A DNA stretch of 64,000 nucleotides from Leuconostoc inhae (GCF_019656015.1 NZ_BPKW01000010.1:20343-84342), one strand, 5' to 3'. Counted from the first letter of the stretch, positions 9,963-19,207 are shown. The notes: generated from the sequence alone by a model not told the origin. Made by a program: numbers and translations.

Positions 9963-10907
9963 ATGATTGAATTTGAAAAGCCAAATATTCATAACATCGA
10001 AGAGGGCGCCCGCTATGGCAAGTTTGTCATAGAGCCTCTTGAACGTGGATACGGTACAACGTTAGGTAACTCATTACGTCGTATTTTATTGTCTTCACTT
10101 CCAGGCGCAGCTGTTAATACAGTTCAAATCGATGGGGTTGTCCACGAGTTTTCAACAGTGGATGGCGTCGTTGAAGATGTAACACAAATTATCTTGAATT
10201 TGAAGAAAGTTGTGTTGGCAATTGATTCAGATGAAGAACGCAGCCTTGAAGTTGATATTCAAGGTCCTGCTGATGTCACTGCTGCAGATTTGCAAGCAGG
10301 GGCTGATGTTGAAGTTTTGAATCCTGATCTTCATATTGCCACTGTAGCCGCAGGTAAGTCACTTCATATGACAATCACGGCAGTTAAAGGTCGTGGTTAC
10401 TCATCAGCTGACGAAAATAAACAACTGCGTGATGAAATGCCTATTGGTGTTTTAGCAGTTGACTCTATTTATACACCGATTGAGCGTGTGAACTACCATG
10501 TAGAAAATACACGTGTCGGTTCACGTGATGATTATGATAAGCTCACTTTTGATATTTGGACTAATGGTTCAATTAAACCAAGTGATGCATTGAGCCTTGG
10601 TTCAAAAATCTTGGCAGAACACTTAAACTTGTTCATGGATATTTCTCCAGTTGCAGCTGAAGCTAATGTTATGGTTGAAGTAGAACCTGTAGCAGTTAGT
10701 GCGTCAGATTCTGCGCCAATTGAAGATTTGGATTTGTCAGTGCGTTCTTATAATTGTCTCAAACGGGCCGGTATCAACACAATTGTTGAGTTAACGGATC
10801 GCACTGAAGCAGACATGATGAAGGTGCGTAATCTCGGTCGGAAATCACTTGACGAAATCCAAGAAAAACTTACTGAAATGAGTTTGGGATTCCGCAAGGA
10901 AGATTAA
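9963..10907 (+). CDS. rpoA: RNA polymerase subunit alpha
   Basis: The protein has 314 residues. The N-terminal dimerisation and assembly domain ([20 protein letters not shown]) is followed by a linker at about residues 225-245 and a C-terminal domain ([20 protein letters not shown]) that binds UP elements and activators. The start follows GAAAGAAGGGG. The gene lies between rpsK and rplQ, the standard order. Confidence 0.98.
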   Translation: MIEFEKPNIHNIEEGARYGKFVIEPLERGYGTTLGNSLRRILLSSLPGAAVNTVQIDGVVHEFSTVDGVVEDVTQIILNLKKVVLAIDSDEERSLEVDIQGPADVTAADLQAGADVEVLNPDLHIATVAAGKSLHMTITAVKGRGYSSADENKQLRDEMPIGVLAVDSIYTPIERVNYHVENTRVGSRDDYDKLTFDIWTNGSIKPSDALSLGSKILAEHLNLFMDISPVAAEANVMVEVEPVAVSASDSAPIEDLDLSVRSYNCLKRAGINTIVELTDRTEADMMKVRNLGRKSLDEIQEKLTEMSLGFRKED

Positions 10908-10945
10908 CACATGTCTTTAAATTATTAATAAAGGAGGATTCACCA

Positions 10946-11329
10946 ATGCCATATCGTAAATTGGGTCGTACATCTTCACAACGTAAAGCTATGTTGCGTG
11001 ACTTGACCACTGATCTCTTGATTAACGGTCGTATCACAACTACTGAAGCTCGCGCTAAAGAAGTTCGTAAGACTACTGATAAAATGATTACATTAGGTAA
11101 GCGTGGTGACTTGGCCGCTCGTCGTCAAGCCGCTGCCTTTGTTCGTAACGAAGTTGCGGATGTGATTGAAGAAGGCGATAATGTTAAAGTGCAATCAGCT
11201 TTACAAAAGCTTTTTGATGACGTTTCACCACGTTTTGCTGAACGTAATGGTGGTTATACACGAATTCTCAAGACTGTCCAACGACGTGGCGACGCCGCTC
11301 AATTGGTCATCTTGGAACTTGTTGATTAA
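10946..11329 (+). CDS. rplQ: 50S ribosomal protein L17
   Basis: The protein has 127 residues, [20 protein letters not shown] at the start and [19 protein letters not shown] at the end. L17 lies near the tunnel exit of the 50S. It is the last gene of the cluster and is followed by a perfect 38-base palindromic terminator. Confidence 0.98.
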   Translation: MPYRKLGRTSSQRKAMLRDLTTDLLINGRITTTEARAKEVRKTTDKMITLGKRGDLAARRQAAAFVRNEVADVIEEGDNVKVQSALQKLFDDVSPRFAERNGGYTRILKTVQRRGDAAQLVILELVD

Positions 11330-11361
11330 TTACTAAATACTATTAAAAGAATTAACATTTA

Positions 11362-11399
11362 AAAAAGTCCTTGCAAGTTATAACTTGCAAGGACTTTTT
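11362..11399. terminator. Bidirectional terminator after rplQ
   Basis: A perfect palindrome with AGTCCTTGCAAGTT arms, flanked by A5 on the left and T5 on the right. It ends the ribosomal cluster on plus and the polyprenyl synthase gene on minus. Confidence 0.93.
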
Positions 11400-11404
11400 A
11401 ATTA

Positions 11405-12403
11405 TTAATTATGTCGATTTAATAATAATTGACTAAGTTGGTTGAGCTGATTTTGCATATCCACATTGGGTAGTGATGTAATTAGTGTAATTAGTGAGTC
11501 ACTATATTCCGTAAGTAAGGACTCTAACTTAATCATGGCGTTACTACTAATAATCAAGTCATGTAGCACAACCATTTCTGAATCGGAAATTTCATCACGT
11601 TTAAGTAGTAAAGATTTAATGGGTTCATTTACTTCATTATCAGCTAAGGCAAATAATATTGGAGCAGTATAAATACCATTTCTAATGTCTTGCCCAATTG
11701 GTTTGCCTAATGACAAATTATCCATAATTGATTCAAAATCTAAGTAATCATCTAATAACTGAAAGGTAATACCAATGTTTTCACCTAGTTTACTAACGGT
11801 TTCTAATAACTCGGTATTGTAAGTTTTACCACTAACCAATCCAAAAGTTGCACTAAGCTTAAAAAGTGCTGCTGTTTTGCCTTTTATTTGAGAAAAGTAG
11901 GTTGCAAAAGATGTATCAAGATTATAACGATTTTGTTTTTGAATTAATTCTCCAAATAAAATTTCTTGTAAAGCTGTTAAAGCTAATTTGTTCGCAACAG
12001 GCCTATCGGCACTATCTAACAGAGAAAACATGCCAGTTAGCAAGTAGTCACCAGCGTATACAGCAGTATCTTTACCAAATTGGCTTTGAATGCTCTCGTG
12101 TCCGCGTCTCAGTTTTGATTCGTCAATAATATCATCATGAATTAAAGTTGCAAGATGTAATAATTCTACACTTGCACCAAGAGATATTGCGCTTTTATTA
12201 TAATCTTGATCTGATAATTGTGAAAAAATGAGTGTGAGCGCTGGGCGAACAAGTTTGCCAGCATTTAATTGTGATCGAATTGCACGATCAATTTCATCAA
12301 ATCCAATATGCCAGCTTGCCGACATCTCAGCTAAAATAGCTTGTAGGGGTTCGGATAGTTCGGGGAAGGTTTCCCAAATTTTAGGTAAGGTAGGTGTTGC
12401 CAT
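11405..12403 (-). CDS. Polyprenyl diphosphate synthase (HepT/DmkB type)
   Basis: The protein has 332 residues and makes a long-chain polyprenyl diphosphate, most likely the menaquinone side chain. The first aspartate-rich motif is LIHDDIIDES, the second QLLDDYLDF; GKPIGQDIRNGIYTAPILFA is also typical. It stands downstream of the NDH-2 gene on the same strand, 94 bases away, which supports a role in quinone-linked electron transfer. In Listeria a HepT homologue called DmkB belongs to the extracellular electron transfer locus. Undecaprenyl synthesis is less likely, because the usual cis-enzyme has another fold. The exact chain length cannot be read. Confidence 0.9.
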   Translation of the reverse strand: MATPTLPKIWETFPELSEPLQAILAEMSASWHIGFDEIDRAIRSQLNAGKLVRPALTLIFSQLSDQDYNKSAISLGASVELLHLATLIHDDIIDESKLRRGHESIQSQFGKDTAVYAGDYLLTGMFSLLDSADRPVANKLALTALQEILFGELIQKQNRYNLDTSFATYFSQIKGKTAALFKLSATFGLVSGKTYNTELLETVSKLGENIGITFQLLDDYLDFESIMDNLSLGKPIGQDIRNGIYTAPILFALADNEVNEPIKSLLLKRDEISDSEMVVLHDLIISSNAMIKLESLLTEYSDSLITLITSLPNVDMQNQLNQLSQLLLNRHN

Positions 12404-12460
12404 GTCAATTTCTCTACTTCTCTCATGTATACATAGGTATACGTATATTTATGTACAAAA

Positions 12461-12482
12461 TGCGAGAAAATTAATTCTCGCA
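12461..12482 (-). terminator. Weak terminator-like hairpin between ndh2 and hepT
   Basis: TGCGAGAA and TTCTCGCA form an 8-bp stem around AATTAA; on minus it is followed by ATTTTG. The T-run is short, so readthrough from ndh2 into the synthase gene is likely. Confidence 0.4.
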
Positions 12483-12497
12483 TATTATTATTATAAC

Positions 12498-14168
12498 TTA
12501 TTTATCTAATTCATCGTACAATGATTTTGCTTTACCATACCAAAGACCACCAAACAGCTTTTGTAGTAATGGAACCACGTAAAAGTCTAAACCAAAACCA
12601 CGACCAGAGCCATTCATAACAGCAATACTCGAAAGAATTAAGAACAAGTGAATGATATCAAATCCGTTTGTCGCCCAAGCGGTAATAGCTAAAATAATTG
12701 AAACAAACGCCAAAGGCCAAGTTAATAAACCAATTAAAATACCGGCACCTGTAACGATTTCAATAAAGCTGACTAAGTCGTGTTGCCAAAATAAACTATT
12801 TAGACTACCGAGATTGCCTAATGCTGCTAAAATCCAGAAGAGACCAAGGAATACACGCAGGGGCGTTGACCATAAAACATTGCCAAGACGAGAGATGGTG
12901 CCTTTAAATGGATTACGACCGTTTTCAGTACGGAAGAATTCATCCAATATATAATGAAAAATTGAATACAGGGAACGGATTTGTGAGTAAAAGAATAAAT
13001 TGATACCGTGTTTAGCAATACTTGCAAAAAATCCTGAAAAATTCAAGCCCATTAGACTAGCAACCGTGAAATGAGATCCGATAGAGACGGCAAAGCCATG
13101 ATATTTAACAGCTTCAGAAAATGTTTTTGTTTTACCAAAACCAAGATCAGCTAAAATGTTATGTGCTACTGCACGCGCTGCGCTTTCGGCACCTTCAACA
13201 GTTTGAGGAACAGGACCTGTTTTTTCGTCAACATATGATAGCGTGTCTCCGGCAACATAAATGTCTTGTGCTGGTTCATCATTTTCAAGCGTGGCACGCA
13301 TGTAATCATCTGCTTCAATACGGCCTCCTCGGCCATATTTGAATCCCCAATCGGAGATAAATGATTTAGCTTTAACACCAGCAGTCCAAATTAATGATTT
13401 GGTTGGTAAGGTTGAGCCATCTTTGAAGACAACACCGTTTGCATCAACACCTGTTACCATGGCGCTCAATCGAATTTCAACACCATTATCTGTCATATAT
13501 TTGAACGCTTTGTCAGCTAAATTACGATCTTTTAACATGTTCAAAATTTTAGGCGCAGCCTCTAGTAAGACTAGTTTAATTTCTTTTTCATCTAATTTAT
13601 AGTTTTGTGCGAGTACCTTACGTTGCTCAATAAATTCTCCCATTAATTCAGAACCGGTGAACCCAGAGCCAACAACGGCAATTGTTAATAATTGTTCGCG
13701 TTTATTTTGGTCAAGTTCAGCAGCACCTTGACCAATAATGTTTTCAATATGGTTACGGATTTGTAAAGATTCTTCCATTGACCACAATTCGAAGCCGTGT
13801 TCCTTAACACCTGGCGTACCAAAATCATTAGATTGTCCGCCAACTGCCAAAATTAGCTTTTCATAGTTAATTTTGCCATGTGTTGTCTTGATAAATTTCT
13901 CTTCTTTATTAATACCATTAACTTCAGCAGTCAATAATTTGACGTTTTTATCTTGATAAAAAAGATGCTCTAAATCTTCTTGTACGTGTTTTGGAGCAAC
14001 ACGTTGAGAGGCAACTTCGTGTAATTCGGTCATGTATGTGAAGTAAGAATGCTTATCAATTAAAATGATGTTGTATTCTTTGTGTGATTTCAACTTTTTT
14101 GATAAAGTTTTTGCTGCAAATACGCCACCAAAGCCAGCGCCAACGATGACAATATTTTTTTCTGCCAT
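12498..14168 (-). CDS. ndh2: Type II NADH:quinone oxidoreductase with C-terminal membrane domain
   Basis: The protein has 556 residues, against about 400 for ordinary NDH-2. The N-terminal flavin fold has VIVGAGFGGVFAAK (FAD) and a second nucleotide motif VVGSGFTGSELMGE (NADH); AGDT marks the end of the FAD domain. From about residue 425 a 130-residue tail holds four hydrophobic segments, including ILAALGNLGSL and VTGAGILIGLLTWPLAFVSI, resembling a DoxX-like bundle. It moves electrons from NADH to membrane quinone without pumping protons. The Ndh2 of the Listeria extracellular electron transfer locus also has an extra C-terminal membrane domain. A AAAGGAAG site sets the start. Confidence 0.92.
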   Translation of the reverse strand: MAEKNIVIVGAGFGGVFAAKTLSKKLKSHKEYNIILIDKHSYFTYMTELHEVASQRVAPKHVQEDLEHLFYQDKNVKLLTAEVNGINKEEKFIKTTHGKINYEKLILAVGGQSNDFGTPGVKEHGFELWSMEESLQIRNHIENIIGQGAAELDQNKREQLLTIAVVGSGFTGSELMGEFIEQRKVLAQNYKLDEKEIKLVLLEAAPKILNMLKDRNLADKAFKYMTDNGVEIRLSAMVTGVDANGVVFKDGSTLPTKSLIWTAGVKAKSFISDWGFKYGRGGRIEADDYMRATLENDEPAQDIYVAGDTLSYVDEKTGPVPQTVEGAESAARAVAHNILADLGFGKTKTFSEAVKYHGFAVSIGSHFTVASLMGLNFSGFFASIAKHGINLFFYSQIRSLYSIFHYILDEFFRTENGRNPFKGTISRLGNVLWSTPLRVFLGLFWILAALGNLGSLNSLFWQHDLVSFIEIVTGAGILIGLLTWPLAFVSIILAITAWATNGFDIIHLFLILSSIAVMNGSGRGFGLDFYVVPLLQKLFGGLWYGKAKSLYDELDK

Positions 14169-14184
14169 GACTATTTTCTTCCTT

Positions 14185-14283
14185 TTGTGAATTATCTAGT
14201 GTTATTGTGAAATATCTATTTAATTATAGACCAATTAACGTTATTTTAAAAGGGTTTACGATAAAGTTTCTTTGTGAAATAAC
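14185..14283. promoter_or_regulatory. Three TTGTGAAWTA direct repeats and promoter in the ndh2/ecfA1 divergent region
   Basis: TTGTGAATTATC (14185-14196), TTGTGAAATATC (14205-14216) and TTGTGAAATAAC (14272-14283) are direct copies on plus. A minus-strand TATAAT (14223-14228) puts the ndh2 start of transcription near 14216, so two copies lie in its early transcribed region. TTGTGA is the half-site of the redox regulator Rex, but the facing half-sites of a full Rex box are not seen. On plus, TTGAGC at 14295 with TAGTAT at 14318 is a weak promoter for ecfA1. Confidence 0.45.
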
Positions 14284-14355
14284 TATTGTGGACATTGAGC
14301 ACGCAATAAATTAAATATAGTATAAATGGTGCAACCTATGATAAAATAAGGACTA

Positions 14356-15177
14356 ATGACTCAAGCGATTAAAATAAACAATTTAAAATATAATTATGAT
14401 GATAATGATACTGTGTTTGATGGCTTTAATCTATCAATCGAAGCTGGCCAGTGGTTGGCGTTAGTAGGTCATAATGGTTCAGGAAAATCAACTTTGGCTA
14501 AATTAATTTTAGGATTAATTGAAGCAAATGATGGCATCATTACAGTTTTTGGTGAGCAATTGCGCATTGACACAGTTCACCATGTTCGTGAACAAATAGG
14601 TATGGTATTTCAGAATCCAGATAATCAATTCGTTGGCGCAACTGTCGCTGATGACGTTGCATTTGGTTTGGAAAATAAGGAAATGCCAAGTAGTGAGATG
14701 CCTGCTGTGATTGACGAGGCATTAAAAATAGTAGGCATGCAAGATTTCAAAGATCGAGAGCCACATATGCTATCTGGTGGGCAAAAACAACGCGTAGCAT
14801 TGGCGAGCGTTTTAGCTCTACAACCAAAAATCATTATTTTAGATGAAGCAACTGCGATGCTTGATCCAGATGGACGTGCAACAGTAATGGCAACACTGCA
14901 GAATTTAAAACAACGTTTTGGATCAGAATTAACGCTTATCACAATTACGCATGACATGGATGAAGCAATGTTGGCAAATAGAGTCGTAGTCATTAATGAC
15001 GGACAACTTATTTTAGATGGTGCGCCATCAGATGTGTTTAGTCAATATGAGGTGATGCATAACAATGGTTTAGAATTACCCTTTGTTGGTGAATTAGCAG
15101 TGCGATTAAATTCGAAACCTGATGGTTATCTAGATGAGAGAGAATTAATAAAATGGCTATCACATTTGAAAAAGTAA
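14356..15177 (+). CDS. ecfA1: ECF transporter ATPase A1
   Basis: The protein has 273 residues. It is one of two ATPases of the energy-coupling factor module that powers vitamin uptake through interchangeable S components. Walker A is GHNGSGKST, the signature LSGGQKQRVALA and Walker B KIIILDEA. Its end overlaps ecfA2 by 25 bases. AAGGA stands only a few bases before the ATG. In many Lactobacillales this gene follows rplQ directly; here the hepT-ndh2 pair lies between them. Confidence 0.96.
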   Translation: MTQAIKINNLKYNYDDNDTVFDGFNLSIEAGQWLALVGHNGSGKSTLAKLILGLIEANDGIITVFGEQLRIDTVHHVREQIGMVFQNPDNQFVGATVADDVAFGLENKEMPSSEMPAVIDEALKIVGMQDFKDREPHMLSGGQKQRVALASVLALQPKIIILDEATAMLDPDGRATVMATLQNLKQRFGSELTLITITHDMDEAMLANRVVVINDGQLILDGAPSDVFSQYEVMHNNGLELPFVGELAVRLNSKPDGYLDERELIKWLSHLKK

Positions 15178-16010
15178 ATTTCAGTTATGGTGCAGGAACA
15201 ACATTGGCTCAAAGTATTTTACACGACGTTACACTAGATATGCCAACAGGTAAAGTAACTGCTATTGTTGGACAAACAGGATCTGGTAAATCAACGCTGA
15301 TTCAGCATATTAATGGCCTGTTAAAACCAACTAGTGGGCATGTTATCATAGATAATTTTGAATTAACGAATCATACTAAGGAAAAAGAATTAGTAAAGTT
15401 ACGTAAAAGTGTTGGCATTGCTTTTCAATTTCCTGAAAACCAATTATTTGCTAATACTGTTTTAGAGGATGTCATGTATGCGCCTATAAACTTTGGGGCA
15501 ACAAAATCAGAGGCTAAATTGGCTGCAGAACACGCTTTAACGCGTGCAGGAGTTGTCAAAGACTTGTGGGGTAAATCACCATTTGAGTTGTCAGGTGGCC
15601 AAATGCGCCGCGTTGCGATGGCTGGTACGTTGGCTAGTGACCCAAGCGTTGTGGTAATGGACGAACCAGCTGCTGGCTTGGATCCTAAAGGGCAAGGCGA
15701 ATTATTGCAATTAATTTTAGACTTAAAAAAATTAGGTAAGACTGTTATTATCATTTCGCACCAAATGGATCATGTTGTTGCGGTAGCAGATCAAGTTGTT
15801 GTGATGCATGAGGGACGTATGGTAGCACAGGAATCACCACAAATATTGTTTAATCGGGATACCACATGGTTCAAGACAATGAAGCTAGATCTCCCCAAAG
15901 CGGGTCAATTAGCAGAAAAATTGCGAGATGAAGGGATTGTTTTGTCTAGACGTCCTTTAACTTTAAACGAGTTAGCTGATCTGATAAATACGGAGGTTAG
16001 TCATGAATAA
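15153..16010 (+). CDS. ecfA2: ECF transporter ATPase A2
   Basis: The protein has 285 residues. Walker A is GQTGSGKST, the signature [12 protein letters not shown] and Walker [14 protein letters not shown]. The Q-loop phrase is FQFPENQLF, typical of EcfA2. It pairs with EcfA1 and binds EcfT. It overlaps ecfA1 by 25 bases and ecfT by 8, so the three are translated together. Confidence 0.96.
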   Translation: MAITFEKVNFSYGAGTTLAQSILHDVTLDMPTGKVTAIVGQTGSGKSTLIQHINGLLKPTSGHVIIDNFELTNHTKEKELVKLRKSVGIAFQFPENQLFANTVLEDVMYAPINFGATKSEAKLAAEHALTRAGVVKDLWGKSPFELSGGQMRRVAMAGTLASDPSVVVMDEPAAGLDPKGQGELLQLILDLKKLGKTVIIISHQMDHVVAVADQVVVMHEGRMVAQESPQILFNRDTTWFKTMKLDLPKAGQLAEKLRDEGIVLSRRPLTLNELADLINTEVSHE

Positions 16011-16809
16011 TATTATGATTGGTCGGTTTGTGCCGGGTAATTCATGGGTACATCGTCTTGACCCACGCACTAAAATGATTATGACATTTGTGTATATTAT
16101 TGTGATGCTTTGGGCTAATAATTGGCAAACCTATGCCTGGACAGCATTATTTGTTGTGGCATTAGTTAAATTAACAGATCAACCATTTAAACTCTACTGG
16201 GACGGCTTAAAACCCATTTTTTGGTTGATATTATTTACTGTCATATTACAGTTACTTTTTACACCAGGAACGCCTGTATTATTTAGTGCAGGTCCGTTGC
16301 AGGTTACAGTACCAGGTATTTTAAATGCTATTTACGTGATGGTCCGGTTTGTGCTGATTATTTTAATGTCTACAATTTTGACACTAACAACACCACCAAC
16401 GAGTATTGCCAATGCACTAGAATCACTTCTTAGTCCATTTAAAAAAATTGGCATTCCTGTTGCAGAATTAGCTTTAATGCTAGCTATTGCGCTTCGCTTC
16501 GTGCCATTATTAATGGATGAAATGCAAAAAATTATGAATGCACAAAAATCGCGTGGTATGAGTTTTTCAACCGGTGGACCAATCAAACGTGCCAAGGCTA
16601 TTATTCCACTTTTGATTCCACTCTTTGTAGGTGCACTACAACGGGCCTTAGATTTAGCTAATGCAATGGAAGTGCGTGGTTTTAAAGATGCGGTACAACG
16701 GACTAAATATCGCATTTTAAGTTATCAAAAAATAGATAGCGTGGCATTTGTCGCGCTTATTGGATTTGTAATTTCTTTTTTTGTAATTAAAACATGGTTG
16801 CACGGATAA
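16003..16809 (+). CDS. ecfT: ECF transporter transmembrane protein T
   Basis: The protein has 268 residues with hydrophobic N-terminal and C-terminal segments and the two coupling-helix motifs that grip the ATPases, seen as KSRGM and EVRGF. It links EcfA1A2 to vitamin-specific S components, none of which is in this window. It follows ecfA2 with an 8-base overlap and is 28 bases before the truA leader signals. Confidence 0.95.
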   Translation: MNNIMIGRFVPGNSWVHRLDPRTKMIMTFVYIIVMLWANNWQTYAWTALFVVALVKLTDQPFKLYWDGLKPIFWLILFTVILQLLFTPGTPVLFSAGPLQVTVPGILNAIYVMVRFVLIILMSTILTLTTPPTSIANALESLLSPFKKIGIPVAELALMLAIALRFVPLLMDEMQKIMNAQKSRGMSFSTGGPIKRAKAIIPLLIPLFVGALQRALDLANAMEVRGFKDAVQRTKYRILSYQKIDSVAFVALIGFVISFFVIKTWLHG

Positions 16810-16850
16810 TTTTGAAAATGATCTGTGTGATAAATTAGTGGAGGAAAAGT

Positions 16851-16877
16851 GTGCTAAAAAGTTTGGCATGCTGTTAA
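16851..16877 (+). CDS. Eight-codon upstream ORF coupled to truA
   Basis: GTG at 16851 has a good ribosome site (GGAGG at 16840-16844) and reads eight codons (VLKSLACC) to a TAA at 16875-16877, five bases before the truA ATG. The truA start itself has no ribosome site, so truA may be translated by reinitiation. The product is not expected to have a function of its own. Confidence 0.4.
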   Translation: MLKSLACC

Positions 16878-16882
16878 ATCAT

Positions 16883-17650
16883 ATGCCAAGATACAAAGCG
16901 ATAGTATCCTATGACGGATCAGGATTTTTTGGATTTCAAGTCCAAACTAAGAATGGTGTTGAACAACAACGAACGGTACAAGGTGAGCTGAACAAGGCAG
17001 TCAATCAAATGGCTAAAAATCCAACGCAGCCTATTAAAGTGGTTGGGGCATCACGAACAGACACGGGCGTGCATGCTTTTGGGCAAGTGGTACACTTCGA
17101 TTTGCCGTTTGATATTAATGTTATTGGTGTACGTAAAGGACTTAATACACTATTACCAAGAGATATTATCATTCAATCGGTCGCTAAAGTAAAAGATGAT
17201 TTTCACGCACGTTTTAATACACATGCCAAACGCTATGTTTATCGGGTATCAACACAAGATTTTACAGACCCATTTAAACGTTATTATACTGGCCATTTTC
17301 AGTGGCAATTAGATGCTGAACGTATCAAAATAGCATTACCTGATTTGCTAGGAGAACATGATTTTGCTAGTTTTGCAGCATCTGGTAATCAAACGGCTAC
17401 GACAATACGTACCATTACGCGTGCTGACGTTAAGGTAAATCAAGACGAACAAGAGTTGGTTTTTACTTTTGAAGGAAATGCCTTCTTGTATAATCAGATT
17501 CGAATCATGGTGGGTGTCTTGTTAGAGATTGGTAACGGCCGACGTGATGTGCATGATATTGTTAGATTAATCGCAGTGAAAGATCGAGAACAAGCGCGAT
17601 TTACTGCACCTGCGAGTGGTTTGTATTTGGATGAAATTTATTATGATTAA
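16883..17650 (+). CDS. truA: tRNA pseudouridine synthase A
   Basis: The protein has 255 residues from this ATG (MPRYKAIVSYDGSGFFGFQV), which matches the usual N-terminus. It makes pseudouridine at positions 38-40 of tRNA anticodon stems. The catalytic aspartate is in GASRTDTGVHAFGQ. The frame is open upstream to a GTG at 16838, but that extension is unlike the family. It sits between ecfT and rplM, the common Lactobacillales order. Confidence 0.95.
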   Translation: MPRYKAIVSYDGSGFFGFQVQTKNGVEQQRTVQGELNKAVNQMAKNPTQPIKVVGASRTDTGVHAFGQVVHFDLPFDINVIGVRKGLNTLLPRDIIIQSVAKVKDDFHARFNTHAKRYVYRVSTQDFTDPFKRYYTGHFQWQLDAERIKIALPDLLGEHDFASFAASGNQTATTIRTITRADVKVNQDEQELVFTFEGNAFLYNQIRIMVGVLLEIGNGRRDVHDIVRLIAVKDREQARFTAPASGLYLDEIYYD

Positions 17651-17753
17651 GTTACCAAAATAAGCGAAGTGATCGGTTTAAAAATCGTTTTTATTGAAAA
17701 GCAATCAATACATACTGTGTTTAATTTAAACGCAATAATTTTAGTTTAAATTA

Positions 17754-17782
17754 TTGACAAATCATTCTATTTTCGGTAAGAT
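17754..17782 (+). promoter_or_regulatory. Promoter of rplM-rpsI
   Basis: TTGACA at 17754-17759, a 17-base spacer and TAAGAT at 17777-17782. Transcription would start near 17789, just before the L13 leader. Confidence 0.78.
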
Positions 17783-17793
17783 TGTAAATGGTA

Positions 17794-17865
17794 TTGTTTA
17801 CCTCACGATAAGCCCCGGAAACTTATTGTCATTGCGTGACAAGGAACGGTCACGCCTGTAAACAA
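17794..17865 (+). promoter_or_regulatory. L13-type ribosomal leader
   Basis: The outer stem pairs TTGTTTAC (17794-17801) with GTAAACAA (17858-17865); an inner 7-bp stem pairs GCGTGAC (17834-17840) with GTCACGC (17849-17855). The place, directly ahead of the rplM ribosome site, and the closing stem fit the Firmicutes L13 leader, an RNA thought to let L13 control its own operon. A covariance-model scan was not possible. Confidence 0.7.
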
Positions 17866-17885
17866 CTAATCAAAGGAGCGCAAAC

Positions 17886-18329
17886 ATGCGTACAACATTT
17901 TTAGCAAAACCAGGTGAAATAGAAAAGAAGTGGTATATTATTGATGCCAAAGACGTCGTTTTGGGACGTTTGTCAACAGTAGTAGCTTCAATTTTACGTG
18001 GAAAGAACAAGCCAACGTTTACACCAAACGTTGACATGGGTGACCATGTTATTATTATTAATGCAGGCGAAGTTAAGCTGACTGGTAAAAAGGCCACTGA
18101 TAAGGTTTATTACCATCATTCAAACCACCCAGGTGGTTTGAAGGCTCGCACTGCTGGAAACTATCGTGAATTCAACCCTGAAAAGTTGCTTGAATTATCA
18201 ATACACGGTATGTTACCAAAGAACACTTTGGGTCGTAAGCAAGGCTTGAACTTGCACGTGTTTGCAGGATCAGAACATGGTCATGCAGCACAACAACCTG
18301 AAGCACTTGACATCAACACGTTGATTTAA
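17886..18329 (+). CDS. rplM: 50S ribosomal protein L13
   Basis: The protein has 147 residues, with the N-terminal [19 protein letters not shown] and the [12 protein letters not shown] and [13 protein letters not shown] motifs. L13 is an early 50S assembly protein. AAAGGAG sets the start. It is cotranscribed with rpsI, which follows after 18 bases. Confidence 0.98.
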   Translation: MRTTFLAKPGEIEKKWYIIDAKDVVLGRLSTVVASILRGKNKPTFTPNVDMGDHVIIINAGEVKLTGKKATDKVYYHHSNHPGGLKARTAGNYREFNPEKLLELSIHGMLPKNTLGRKQGLNLHVFAGSEHGHAAQQPEALDINTLI

Positions 18330-18347
18330 GAAAGGAGAATCTAAATT

Positions 18348-18743
18348 ATGGCTACAGCAGTACAATATGCCGGCACAGGCCGTCGTAAAAACTCAGTTGC
18401 TCGTGTGCGTTTGGTTCCAGGTAATGGCCAAATCACAATGAACGGCAAGTCAATCGAAGAATATATTCCTTTCGCTAACTTGCGTGAAGTTGTTTTGCAA
18501 CCATTTAACACGACTGAAACATTAGGTAACTACGATGTATTAGTTAACGTTATTGGTGGTGGTTATTCTGGTCAAGCTGGTGCAACACGTCACGGTATCG
18601 CTCGTGCGTTGTTGACAGTAGATCCTGATTTCCGTGCGGCATTGAAGGCAGCAGGTTTGTTGACTCGTGACTCACGTATGAAGGAACGTAAGAAGCCAGG
18701 TTTGAAGAAGGCTCGTAAGGCTTCTCAATTCTCGAAGCGTTAA
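18348..18743 (+). CDS. rpsI: 30S ribosomal protein S9
   Basis: The protein has 131 residues, with [17 protein letters not shown] and [14 protein letters not shown] and the C-terminal tail [11 protein letters not shown], whose last arginine reaches the P-site tRNA. An AAAGGAG site precedes it. The operon ends at the hairpin at 18819. Confidence 0.98.
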   Translation: MATAVQYAGTGRRKNSVARVRLVPGNGQITMNGKSIEEYIPFANLREVVLQPFNTTETLGNYDVLVNVIGGGYSGQAGATRHGIARALLTVDPDFRAALKAAGLLTRDSRMKERKKPGLKKARKASQFSKR

Positions 18744-18818
18744 TATATATTTGGCTCAGGCCTCATTTTATCAATGTTTTAGCGGATTCCTGAAGCGTAT
18801 AACACTTCAAATTTTAAG

Positions 18819-18851
18819 AACACTAGTTGCTTATGCAGTTGGTGTTTTTTT
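18819..18851 (+). terminator. Terminator of rplM-rpsI
   Basis: AACACTAGTTGC pairs with GCAGTTGGTGTT (three G-U pairs) around TTAT and runs into seven T. Confidence 0.75.
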
Positions 18852-18947
18852 GTGGTGTTAAAACTTATACTAAGTTAATGTTACATAGGTTAATTTGTTA
18901 TAATAGTATCTAGATGTAAAACATAGGCAATATTATGTTTTGACAAA

Positions 18948-19029
18948 GTAGCGTACAGTAAGAAGTTTAACTTTAAGGTTAAACTCTGAAGAAACTAGCA
19001 GTTAGCTTCCGTACAGTAGCGTACAGTAA
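18948..19029 (+). repeat. GTAGCGTACAGTAA direct repeats
   Basis: The 14-mer occurs at 18948-18961 and 19016-19029; the inner nonamer CGTACAGTA occurs a third time at 19010-19018. Between the copies lies the AGTTTAAC/GTTAAACT hairpin. Confidence 0.7.
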
Positions 19030-19134
19030 AACTATCTAGAATTATAAAATTATGAACTAGTTAGTGAATTATCAATGTTAAATAAGCATATTAAGGTTGC
19101 GATATCTTTTGTTTTACTAGAACAAACTCAATAT

Positions 19135-19175
19135 AAAAAGTTGTTACGCATGAAATAATGCGTAACAACTTTTTT
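19135..19175. terminator. Strong terminator, possibly bidirectional
   Basis: GTTGTTACGCAT and ATGCGTAACAAC form a perfect 12-bp stem around GAAATA, with A5 upstream and T6 downstream. It can end the candidate RNA on plus and the MFS gene on minus. Confidence 0.9.
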
Positions 19176-19207
19176 GTTAAAAAATGAAACCGAATTAACA
19201 GTTTTAA

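Larger units (their letters stand above)
18896..19175 (+). ncRNA. Candidate small RNA after rpsI
   Basis: This 464-base gene-free stretch (18744-19207) has an extended -10 site TGTTATAAT (18896-18904; -35 weak) and ends in a strong terminator at 19135-19175. The roughly 265-base transcript between them would hold an 8-bp hairpin AAAACATA/TATGTTTT (18917-18941), an 8-bp hairpin AGTTTAAC/GTTAAACT (18964-18985), and three copies of CGTACAGTA. The only ORF, at 19075-19158 (27 codons), has no ribosome site. It does not look like 6S RNA, tmRNA, RNase P RNA or a T-box by eye. Confidence 0.45.

Noticed and set aside
10946..11329. Long minus-strand frames lying inside ribosomal protein and rpo genes
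   Set aside because: They are antisense shadows of strongly biased coding sequence, with no ribosome sites and no family resemblance.
19075..19158. A 27-codon frame inside the candidate small RNA
   Set aside because: No ribosome site; its end lies in the terminator stem. A type I toxin was considered, but the hydrophobic stretch is too short.
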